A stretch of 64,000 nucleotides of DNA from Diprion similis (Eukaryota; Arthropoda; Insecta; Hymenoptera; Diprionidae). The stretch lies in NCBI RefSeq assembly GCF_021155765.1, contig NC_060106.1, positions 9,307,501 to 9,371,500 on the forward strand. Direction: 5' to 3'. The notes below the pieces were generated by a model. The model ran no database searches. It was not told where the DNA came from and worked only from the letters and a program-made list of their open reading frames with translations. The position numbers were made by a program, and so were the translations under genes. This document shows positions 26,301 to 43,074 of this stretch, piece by piece (the first letter of the stretch is position 1; each line of letters starts with the position of its first letter).

Positions 26301-29300
26301 ACTATTTGCAAGGAATAGAAGAACCGTTAAAAAGGTAGGAAAGAAATTCTATTCTAGTACATGAAGGAATTCTGAGGATACGTATCTCTCCACCAAGGAT
26401 ACGCGGGATAATTATACCACGGATTGAAGCACGACCCTGGGACATTGGTGGACCCGAATTGCGGTCCCGCCGACCACCAGTACCCACTCTGATTATCTAG
26501 CAGGAACGACGACTGATACTGACACGAATCCCAGCCCCACCACCCATTGTTAGCATTGTTAATAGATCCAGCCATACCTGAACAAACAACAAGGTGTTTC
26601 GAAATTAAGCGCGACTTCACGTCTGTTCGAATAATCCCGTGTTCAAAATAAAAAACGCCGAAAGATATTTCCTCTATTCCCTTTTCTCCTATACGAAAAA
26701 CAAATTTCACGGTGAAAATGTGCTAAATAAACAATTTGCATTGTCAATTCAAATTCCGAGTTTCAGGGACGAGAGAAATTTATCGGTCGACTTTTTTTTT
26801 GCTCGTTACCGTACTTACCGCCGCGTTGATTAGCATAAGGCGTGTTACACGGTTGAAACTCCGATTGACTCGGTCGATTCTGGATTTCCCTGACAGGATG
26901 TTTACCCACCTCTGGTTCTTTCTTGTCGGCGACGCGAATGTTGAACTGCCAGTTTCGGTAGCCCTCTGCGTATCTTTTTTCATCTTCCGAGTTGAAGTTA
27001 TACATGTTTCCATCCGTGCTACTTAATGACGCCGGGGTTTTTGTGCTCCAAGAATAATCTAACCGTAAGTATTTATTATTTGTGGTATATTTAAATACTG
27101 ATAAAAATTGTCTGGCAGAAATTGGCTCGTTTACATGCGCGGAAGGATCCTTCAATAATACACGACAAAATAGCTCACAATCAACTGGTTTGATAGTCAC
27201 CCGACGGACTAGCAGAAGTACAGAAACGGCATGGATTCTGCGAAGTTGCAATAGTAAAATCGTACAATTTATGCCATTCCTTTATTTCTGCGTCAAATGA
27301 AAATGTTTTCAAGTGTTTTTGTCCAGAATTGCGTAAGGAATGGGGCTGTTAGGCCCGTTTTCGCGGTCAAGATACGCTGATTTTGATATTCGACCATGTT
27401 GACGTTAGTAACGTTATCGTAACGATTCATGCTGGGGAAAATTGTTAATTCGTGATTTTGGAATTCTTCGAAATTCGTTAAACCGTAGTAGAATAAAACA
27501 CTCGTATTTTGAAATCTTAGTTTTTTCATCGTCATTGTAAAAATAAAGAAATAGTGATTTTTACGATAACGTTACTAACTTCAATCTCATGATTTTTTGA
27601 AGATAAATACGTCAACGTCGAAGTCGACCAGGACACCCCCTCAAGCCGATTGTAAATTCTCCAATGTTTATTCATGCAAAAGGTACAGAATCGGCGATCG
27701 CAGTATCGCTGCCATGTATTCAGAATTAACCAATATTCATGTACCTATACGCGTATAATGAAGGAATAACGTAATAACACGAAAACATATACATGTTTGA
27801 TTGTATAGAGCATACCGTTGAAGGTGTGGTACTTTGGGCTAGTGCTACAATTTTGGATTCCTGGACGTCCTGCGTTATATTTATTAAATCGATCCATGTC
27901 TCTACGTTCGTTATTTTTTTGTGCCCAGTTGTTTTTTTTTGATTGAGTGGAGGAAGTGTACCATTTTGACTTAGTATACGCCATCTTTGTATTTCTGGTA
28001 AACCTTTCCGCCCGGGGAGTAGTTGGTACAGCTTTTTTCGATCTTCGATATCTCTAAAATACAACGGAGGAGAATTTGTCAACCTTATAAAATGAACGGA
28101 CACCGAGTCACAGGGTAACCGTCAGTAGAAGAAAATATCATAACTACCTTTCTTTGGTGAGATGGATTTTTCTGCTTTCTCACAAGACTGTCGATATGGG
28201 CAACTTTTGGATCAGACACGAAAAGCACCGAGTCACCGAAATGATTAGTTCTTACGTCAACGAATTGGATGCTTCTAACAAAACTGTGAAGGCTTGTGTA
28301 CCCCAGTTGGGCATAGGGTATACTTTCGCCTACTAAGTCTCTGTAATCACCTACAAATCAACGCGTCGTGAGGTTTTCGGGTGTAAACACAAACACAAAG
28401 ACGTAGAAAGTTTTTCTTCCACTAAATCGCTAACTCGGAACGTATGTCTAGATCACAATCGAACGTAAACATAAATGGCAGCAAAAACTTAGCGTATTAA
28501 CACCATCCTCACCACTTTTATTAATATTAATTGTACAATAATAATTGACGCGAGTATCAGATTTTCCTTGAAGAAACTATAAATATGATTGTTTTTGCAG
28601 AGTGATAAGAGTAATTCTCGGACACTTTTATAACCTAGCTCATGATAAATCAGCAGTTGCAGTAATGAACATAAATAATTTAGTAGTTATGCTTTTTATT
28701 TATTTGAGAAATTTTCCGCTCACAATCACTTACCGACTAAAGATTTCGTCATATATACATGAGTAAAGAGCAACATGCAATACCAATCAAAACTATCCGA
28801 AAACTTCTTGAATTAATGCGAAAATAAGTTCAAAAAATGTATTCCTACAATAAGTGGTAATTCAATAATAGAAATACATTTCTTGATCTTATTGTGATAC
28901 GAAACAAAACATTGTTTCAGATATTTGTAGTCGACAATGTATGCAGAATTTTATTTACTGCAGTATTTTCATATCAGTACTGCGTAGGCCTTGATAAAAA
29001 TCATTCAAAATCGATTACATTCAACGCGGTCAGTCGAGATTGTAAGTATAAAACACGAAATTGTACCCCTTATATTGCTAGACTCGTAAACAAGTTTGTA
29101 TTATTACAAGTTGGTAGACAACCGTGGTTGTGGGGATAAAATTTCTGAGAATAGTAGTATTGGGATCTGATCACTTTGGTCATAATATCTGATCTATTTT
29201 AGTATGCGACTCAATAAATTATTAAAGCGGGATATTCGTTCAAATAAAATAAAAAGGTAAATAATTTTTTTTGAAAGTACTATTGAAGTTAAACAAATGA

Positions 29301-29784
29301 GCACTGATTGGTAATAAACTGAGGAACTTTTCGTTGCCCACAATAGTTAGCCATGTTCTCTTAACCCCTCTTAGCCCCTCCATATCAGCTTCCAATGCAT
29401 ATGAAGCAAATTAATATAACCAACCCAAACAAAAGAAAATTGCGTATCCCGAAAGACGAGCTAAATTTGGTTTAGCGAAAAAATGTCTAAATCGACCGGA
29501 TGGTCCAGTTGATAAACAATCGTACGATCTCAGTGCATTCGAATAGTAACCTAACTGCAAAACAAAGACACATAAAGGACACGTCTTTCTGTGACTCGAG
29601 TACAACGCAGTCGGTGTATATCGCCTTCCGGATGAAACTTGACAGGGAAAAGCCACAAAATGCGAAGCTTAATATGCGTGAATTAAAAATGAAACTTACC
29701 CTCGATTTCACGAAAAGGTACGCCGCCCTTGCGTGAGACAATACAAGATTTGATCATTTTTTCTACCGCCTCCTGCGACGTCAT
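23342..29784 (-). CDS. osk: Oskar: germ-plasm organiser with LOTUS and OSK domains
   Basis: Oskar nucleates germ plasm at the oocyte posterior; LOTUS binds Vasa and OSK binds RNA. Exons 29784-29700 and 28350-28148 encode the LOTUS domain (SRKGGVPFREIEGDYRDLVG, then IPYAQLGYTSL). Exons 28053-27816, 27058-26819 and from 26577 encode a basic, Asn/Trp/Tyr-rich linker. Exons 24750-24645, 24550-24420, 23882-23596 and 23435-23342 encode an SGNH-hydrolase-like OSK domain of 205 residues: LIGDDFF at the first block, ISGQTIND, IMLGAVDVFRGHSL, TIPPLANY, and MVSGCRYPHVLWNTKGR at the end. GDD replaces the catalytic GDS and the Asp expected before the final His is absent, as in known non-enzymatic OSK domains. 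All these exons agree in phase. Only the join from linker to OSK is unresolved: the linker frame stays open to a stop at 26354, and a spliced product needs a phase-1 donor inside it (26488 or 26524) plus one short exon (25360-25302 or 25982-25915 are candidates). The family call does not depend on that join. Confidence 0.93.
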
Positions 29785-30333
29785 GACGTTAGCGTTGCGA
29801 GTGCTCACACGTGTTGCTGGGAACTCTTCTTTCCTCGCTGCCTCCACTTTGAACGAACGTTTATCACTCAAACACGAGAAAAAAAAGATTCTCAGCCGAC
29901 TCACTTATTGTCTGTTTGCCGAACCGCACGGACGTGAATCTGTTTAGAAATTTATTATCTTTGCCGGAACAGCTTCTTGTCGGCAGAACAGTCGAACGCC
30001 GATCTTCACGTGTCTACCAACTGCGAAGACGCGAAACTGAAGGGAAAGAGGGGCGATTGGTCGCGTGGTTCGCCCAGGAGTAAATGGACGCATTTCATTG
30101 GCCGATTCAGTGGCGCGAAGGTAGTCAATCATTGTGCCAATTTCGTTCGAATCTGGAACGCACTTGACGGAATATCTGTAATATCGAGGTTTCGATGGCA
30201 TATATTTGCTTTGTTTTAGTCGGTTTTACGCGTTAATCGTAAGCAGGTTCAGGTTATTTATTCAAACGTCAGACCTGTCACCTGCGATGAAAAGTTAATA
30301 GTAACCCCGGCGTTGAATAGAATTAAGATAGAC
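29785..30333. promoter_or_regulatory. Head-to-head promoter region of oskar and the GAPDH paralogue
   Basis: The start codons of oskar (29784, minus) and the GAPDH-like gene (30334, plus) face apart across 549 bases. The interval is less AT-rich than its surroundings and must contain both promoters and both 5' UTRs. I cannot name a TATA box. Short open frames on both strands here have no supporting features. Confidence 0.5.
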
Positions 30334-36088
<5,755 letters not shown>

Positions 36089-38011
36089 AAATCTTAATAT
36101 TTAATTGCTTTCAACCACTAACTTTTGTCTTCTCAATGTACTCTGCAACTCGTCGTATAATTTATATTTATAACCAGAAATACCATTGCAGTTAGTGGAT
36201 TTGTAACACTGTCAAACGATTGTGGAAAAGCATTTTATTGTGACAAGTCTTCTATGGTATCTGATTTTGATGTAGACGATGATATCCTAATGTTACAACT
36301 GCAGTCGTACATGGTGTACATCTTACTGGTTTTACGTGGGCATGTCAACGAGTTCAGTAACGATCAGTTTCCATGCTTTCTTTTTATTTTAGATCTAGTA
36401 TTCATTAAAGATAGTTGTAATAATATCGATAGTATACTCAATGTTGTTACAGTATCCAAGAAATGTAAATTACCCGATTCAAAGTACTGCATTAGTGAAT
36501 AATTTGACGAAATTTCATAACATCAGTATCGCTCTTATAATTATAATTAATAGCCTTATGTTCTTTTTCATTTAAAAACCAAAAATGAATAAAAATATGA
36601 AACTAGACACCTGATTTTTTTGTTATATATTATCATACCCCAATATCATATGTAGAACACAATTTCATGTTCGCAGGAGTAGGAAGCGAAAATGGTCACG
36701 GAGCAGAGTGGTGACATTCTGGGAATAAATTGTCTGTATTTTTTACACACTGTGTTTAATTTATACAATTACAAAAATGCATTTTCATGGCTAGTATCGA
36801 CAAATATATCGGTTACTGTTTCTTGATATACATCATATGCTATTGAACTTTTTTTTCTAACTTTCACGAAACCATTGCTCTCGTATCTGTAATACGATAA
36901 GGAACCAGTAATTTAAACAATAAAAACAATGTCAACAAAAGATCACGCTATGGCACAAACTCTTATTCAATAACGATAATTCTTGGATACCGTGCTTGAA
37001 GAATTTTATGATACATAATGGAACAAGTGAACTTACTGACACTTGTAAACCAGAAATCCTTTTATATTATTGCATATAAAAACTTAATGAAACACAATTT
37101 AGTCTCTCTGGTTTTCTCTGTTAAAACTCTAATTTCGAAACGTCAGGTACCATTGTCAATTACTGTTAGGCGCTATAAACTATAATTTCACAAAGTCGAA
37201 CTCGAAATTTAAATATGCTGGTCAAAAATGTGATCTTAAATGACTGTTTTAGCTGTGAAATATCGAAGATGCGGCTGCAATTAAATGAGCCTAATTTTTT
37301 TCTTCCTCGAAACTATACACAAAACACAAAGTATATCAATATGTACAATTTGATAAAATAAGATTGATCTTATGTGGTATGACTCTCAAGCATAACTTTA
37401 AATTAGTAGGACATTATTAACATAATACAGCAATAAAAAATAGAAATAGTACATACTAGACTAAATATGTCGTTTGGTTTAATTTTTAGACACCTTTTCT
37501 TTAAATATTACAGTTCCATAATTTTACACAGTCGATCATTACGATGCACGAATCAAGTGTCATCATCAGTATTTTGCAACCTAAATTAATTATTACAAAT
37601 AAATCTCAGATTTTTGTTCAAGACTTTGATACATGATTAAATAATAACAAAGCTTTCTTTCATAATAAATCACATATAGTTTTATCATGACTTGACATAC
37701 CGGATAATAAATTCAGCATAAATACAGAGACATCATGGCTATCCACATCTTTTCCAATAAACAACAATACACGGTTCACTGGGTGACTGATGTTCGAGAT
37801 TACTAAAAAAATAATCCCTCCAATATTTGGTAAAATACAATTATTTCTTCATAAATATAGTAACAAAACAGAAATGATAATGAACTGTGTGGCGTGATAC
37901 ATTAAATACAGGCAGGATAGAAATAAAAATAAATCGCAACAGTAGGAGATAATGACGATTGGCTAGAATAATCAATGAATAAGAACACCTAGGGACAGAA
38001 CGATGAAAAGA
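36089..38011. other. Converging 3' UTRs of GAPDH and Reps
   Basis: GAPDH runs in from the left (AATAAA about 36588) and Reps from the right. The rest is AT-rich and without supported coding sequence. Confidence 0.5.
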
Positions 38012-41000
38012 TCAGGTCTGTAGCAGCTTTGCACGTAAATTAATTTTCTCTTGAAGAACAGCAGCTAATTCAACTGTCAACTCTTCGCAAACAAGTTTCA
38101 ATTCTGCATTCTTTTCCCGTAGCTCTTGAAGTGTTAACCTTGTTTCTTCGCTCCCATCTTCCCTTGTTCCATCTGCTTCAACACCTTCTCGCTCTACGAC
38201 AATCGACGCATTGCTAACGGACTGAATATTATGTACAGATCTCAAAAATAGAATAAATCATGCCACAAGTGACCATTTTATCACTGCAGACTCAACCAAG
38301 GAGTGAGAATCGATACTGGAAATTATTTGATTTATTAAAAATAAATATGCTCACGTCACCAAGTCAATTTAGATCTGTGTATTGACTTCATTTGTATATT
38401 TGTTCTCAACAAATGTTTCTACAAATATGGCGTAATACTGTTAAAATATTGAATAAAAAGTTCTTACTTGGACTTGGCTTTCGATAGATTTGAAATGCTC
38501 CACAGATTCCAGTAAATTTTTGTGCCTGACACTTGTCCTTGTTGTGATTACTATCACTCCTTGATGAAAAATGGGAGAAGTCAGCAACAAAGCCTTTTTT
38601 GTGATTGTCAGTTTTCTGGTTCTCAACCTCGCTTTTTTGTCCCACAAGTTTTTTTGGTGAAGTCTATTTTCAATAATTTGGATTAGAATTCAATAACGTT
38701 GTCAAATTCAAGTAAATATGCAGAAAATATTAAGTCTAAAAACTTACAATTCCAGGTGATACTCTCGGCGGTACAAGCGGTGGTGCTCCCAAAAAATTCT
38801 GTCCGTTTTTTCCTGAAACAATTTTAAATCACAAGGTGAGTCAATTTAAAGGGTTTATTCATCAAATAGTATTATCTATTTATAGTAATATGGTACTTTC
38901 AAGTGATAAACGCATATGTAAATAGAACAAGAATACTCCCAAAATTGTGACACATTTTGAAATCGTGTATGCATGTTATTATTAGACTACCACATATTTT
39001 ATGCACTCAATATCAGCTTCATGACTGTAGAGATATCAGCAAACAATACGCTGTGGCCTCATTATATCATATGAACGAAGTGATAATCATAATTAGCTCA
39101 TCTTACAACGGCTATTTCTGTCTGTCCATACTTGCGTATCCACTTGATCTCGAAAAATTTCGTATAAAATATTTGTAGTAACGTAGGTTTGAAAATTAGT
39201 TTGATGATTCTTTCATGAATTTATATAGGAATTCAGATATTCTCCAACTGTAGGTACGTATACCACAAATAGTAAGGCTATATAGGCAAATGCCCTCTCT
39301 TTCTAGTGCAGAAAAAAGTCATGACAAAGAATTTTCCACTCAAGTTGTGTAACAAAGCCATTCCCTTATCTTGGTTCGAAGTAGCTGCACTTATTTTAAA
39401 CCTAATAATGTTGTTAATTAGCTTCACCTCAGGGAAAAATAGTTATAAAACTCTGGATCGGAATTGAAACAATTTACATACCTAATTTGTTGAGATCCAG
39501 ACTAGAACTTCTAGCGTGTGTTCTATACGGTCTTGGTGGAGGTGGAGGAGGTGGTTCTTTTTTAGGAGTGCTTATGATGGTTTCTTCAGGAGCTGAAATA
39601 GGTTTTTTAGCTTGAGGCCTTTGGACAAGCGTAATGGATGAAGCTTGGTTTTCGTCATCACCTAGCGTGCTTCCATTACTATTGCTGCTCCCTCCACCGG
39701 ATGCGAGAATAGAAGCTTCGGGTGTAAGTCGCAAAGGAACAGGATGTAAAATTTGAGGATCTCTTTCAACTGCAATCTTTTGAAAATCAAAATTAACTAA
39801 CTTTGGATCTGGACTAGCAAGAGAACCACTGGTCCCAGTGGGAGAGTCGACAAATTTCGTCCATGCCTTGCTTATTTCTTTTGTATTATTTGGTGGACTG
39901 GGCTGGGGTGGTTTTGGAACAGCTGGTACTGGAGCTGGAGCTACAACTTGAACTGGGAGTGGAAGCGGAGCAGGAACTGGAGCTGGAACTGGGGCTGAGG
40001 CTGGCATGGGAGGTGCGAGAGAAGGAGGTAACACATCTGGTAAAGGAACATGATGTCTTCGTAACACAACCAGATGCATAGCTGCATAAAATTCTTGAAG
40101 ACTCAAAGCTCCATCTCTAGTGACGTCAGCTAGTTGCCAAATGCGTCTCAACTCAGCTACTGGCAATTTCGATTTCTCGAAAAAAGTACGAGCTACAGAT
40201 CCGGCTACTAAGCCCTCAGGGTCTGGCTGCAGTTGGGCAAATTGCGCACTATAGTATTCTCGCTGCTCCTTATTGATGATCCAAACTCTTTTAGGGGGAA
40301 AACTCGATCCATCGCCATCGCCATCTCCATCGTCGCTACTGTGTCGTTCGGAACTTTCTTCTTCAGTTCCGAGTAGCTGTCTTTGTTCTTCTGAAACAAG
40401 GAGGCCTTGCCATCCGCTTCCAGAAGAATCAAGTATAGTTTCACCTCCCATAGCTAATTCACCACGCTCTTGGATCACGCTATTCGTTGGGGTAGGTGAA
40501 TCTGTACTGCACCCTTGTTCCCTCGGAGACTCAGCCTCGCTCTCACTCTCACTAGTACTAGAAAGTACGTCTTCATTTTTACCGGCAGCTAAGACTGCTC
40601 CGTAGGGCCAATAGAATGAAGGTAGGTCTAATTTTAAAGAATTTGATAGCAAGTCAGGTGTGATTTCCAGTCCGTGTTGATAAGCTGCTATCAGTTTCAG
40701 AATCGAATAGAATTGCTTTCTATTTACATGATTGGTACCTCGTGTTGCTCCACATATTTCCATGACCTATCATCAATGGAATTAATTTTATAAGTAAGAA
40801 TCTTATCAGGGTACTAATATCGGTAGTTACACATACAATGTTTGGGTCAAACATCAACCCTATTTCAAAAATATTTATTATTAGAGGCTAAAAAAACTTT
40901 GCAGTTGAAAATTACATATCGTATACTTTAAAAATCAATTCCGGGAACAGTATTTGGTAATTCCAAACATTCTAGCACAGTTTCACAATTCCTAGTAGAG

Positions 41001-41534
41001 TTTTTAGATGAGTGACAAAAATAAATTTATATGTAACAGTTCTTAAAATAAATTCAAACTCTAGTGAATGTAATTATCTCTATGAAAGTAGCATAGAATT
41101 GAAGTATGCAGTTTCAATTGGGAACATTGCGAGATTAACTATATGCTCAGTTTTGTTGAATTACATGTTGAACAGCAGCGAAAGGTATACGCCCCCTTGG
41201 ACGATATGTGATTGCGTATAAACACTTGCTCTGATTGAGCTGGGAAGGAACTCAAAAAGAAACATCCTAATCACGATTCATTGACCGGAATAACATTAGT
41301 CCGAATTACTGAGAATTGATAGTGCACAGTAACGGTTCCAAATTGGGAATATGACAATTAAATGGATGCTAAATTTTATACCTTTTTGGCAATGCGGCGC
41401 GGTATGTGAGTGGTGCGTACAAGTTGAGCGACTTTGGCGATTGGGACTTCATCAACGTCAGGGTCTTTGCGAAAACAGTTGAAAGTCTCTCCATAAAGCT
41501 CGTGTTCCGCTTCGGTCAGCTGTGTATCCTCCAT
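38012..41534 (-). CDS. Reps: RalBP1-associated EH-domain protein (Reps)
   Basis: REPS proteins link Ral/RalBP1 signalling to receptor endocytosis through an EH domain that binds NPF motifs. Exons are 41534-41382, 40766-39482, 38812-38748, a fourth about 38651-38463 and a last exon ending at 38012. The N-terminus (MEDTQLTEAE..., then EICGATRG) is a first, degenerate EH-like region. The main EH domain runs from VWIINKEQREYY through SGSV-like GSVARTFFEKSKL to DGALSLQEFYAAMHL, with the calcium-loop residues DVTRDGALS. Long Ser/Glu- and Pro-rich segments follow, then RSSSLDLNKL, a signature of REPS1/2. The C-terminus is a coiled coil (ELREKNAELKLVCEELTVEL) that in mammals binds RalBP1. In the fourth exon two frames are open for over 60 codons and the splice into the last exon is ambiguous, so residues between the serine motif and the coiled coil are uncertain. 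Confidence 0.9.
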
Positions 41535-41669
41535 CTTGTCAAATTGAAGTTGGTTTAGTTATCCGCGGAATATTAATCCACATAAACATGATACGGTTAC
41601 GATGACATTATTCTAATACGGTATATTCGAGCAAGGTAAATGATATTGATCAGTGCATTTTAGAATTTA

Positions 41670-41861
41670 CTAGCTACACCCCACGTAAGCGGGCATACGA
41701 GCACGTTCGCCATATTCGTCAGTTTGACGTACGCTCGAACATTGACTAACTGGATCAAGGATAGTCCTCCATTGTTGAATACGCGCACGCGTGAATTTTT
41801 CCTCAGTTTCTTCTTTACCGGCATTACAATACATCTCACTTTTTAGCTCAAGCAACGGCAC
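41670..41861 (-). CDS. Candidate small ORF upstream of Reps
   Basis: An open frame of 63 codons lies in what should be the Reps 5' region. The first ATG within it leaves 54 codons (starts MYCNAGKEETEE, ends AYVGCS). The charged, helix-like composition (KEETEEKFTRARIQQW) is more protein-like than chance frames nearby. It could be an upstream ORF regulating Reps translation or an independent small protein. No homologue is known to me. Confidence 0.25.
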   Translation of the reverse strand: MPLLELKSEMYCNAGKEETEEKFTRARIQQWRTILDPVSQCSSVRQTDEYGERARMPAYVGCS

Positions 41862-43074
41862 TGCTGTTCGTCAATGAAAGTCTAACGTGTAATACCTTTG
41901 ATTGGAGAGCATAGTTATTTTTATCGCTCGGTGAAAAAGGGAATTATGTCAGTGTCTATTGTTGTCGTGCCGTAACAATACGCTAATGTCTCATTTGTAA
42001 TTATACGTAACTACTGCGATAGTAGCGCCTGTGCGTATGTACGAGGTTGTCTTTTTAATTTCTCTGCATCCGAATTCAAAAGCAGTTGATGTTCTACGAT
42101 CATAAATCATGCAAAATGCACCATCGAGAACGTTGAATATCGAATCCATAGGTTGACTTGGCGCGGGTGTCAAACGAGGAGATAAGACCAATTCGTAAGA
42201 TGAAAACGTAGCTTTTCAGGATATTCCAGTTGGGATAAAATTGTTTGCTTGATGCCTATTAGTTTGAGACACGCCTCGAAAAGTTGGAAGGTTACTGTTC
42301 TACTACAATAGTTACTATCTTCCGCGTAATTGACGTTTGCTAGCAGAATTCTTCGCGTATACTATAGCGAATCACGGGGTTCGCACAACAGTTATTCGAT
42401 ATTAAATTTCTGTACTCTTATCAGCAATTCCTTGAATTCTATTCGACTGCGGATAAGTCTTAACAATGTCATATTGATTGATTGATTTTGCCACAAAATT
42501 ACAATTGTAACATCCTGCACTGCTTCAAAGTGTTGAAGTGGTTATACGTGTTGGTCGAACGTAGGCAGTGATGGGCAGTGCTGTCTCGCTTCGTACATAT
42601 CATGTACCTTCAACTGACAGGCGTGATTTAGACCCCTTTTAGAATTCGTCGCGAAGTAGCTGTTGATCGTGGTTAATGACTCACTAAAGTCGTGGACGAG
42701 TGGATGTCAACGTCAACTCTTTGAACAGTCGTCCGTTGGTGTGTGCATAATTCATAAATCTTGTTCATCGAAAATAGGTTATGTATGTACGAACAAAAAA
42801 AAAGACAATGCTCATCGAACCGGATGCAAGAAAATGTCATCAAGCGTCACTCTCGCTTCCTGTTGAGATACCTTCGTGGGTGGTGTTGCTTTGAGTATAC
42901 GGTAAAGGCTTACTCAGGGCGGTTGTAAGCGGCGAAAAATGCAAAATCCGCAATCAATTGTACGGTGATTTACGTGCCAGTGCCCTGGGCTGTCTGGGAA
43001 TCGAATGGAACTTCTGGAGCCGTGGATATCGCTTACGTCCATAACCTAAACGTGTATAATATTTTTTGTCGAAA
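41862..43074. other. Divergent upstream regions of Reps and WASP
   Basis: No supported coding sequence apart from the small ORF listed separately. The two genes are transcribed away from each other, so their promoters and 5' UTRs lie here. Confidence 0.45.

Noticed and set aside
29411-29736. Opposing open frames within the first oskar intron
   Set aside because: They begin at non-ATG or poor starts, have no splice context, and lie between two confirmed exons of oskar.
30105-30165. tRNA-like B-box sequence (GTTCGAATCTGG)
   Set aside because: No cloverleaf can be drawn around it and no convincing A box lies at the right distance.
36254-36502. Open frame of 82 codons just after GAPDH
   Set aside because: It lies in the GAPDH 3' UTR before the poly(A) signal and has no recognisable protein or splice features.
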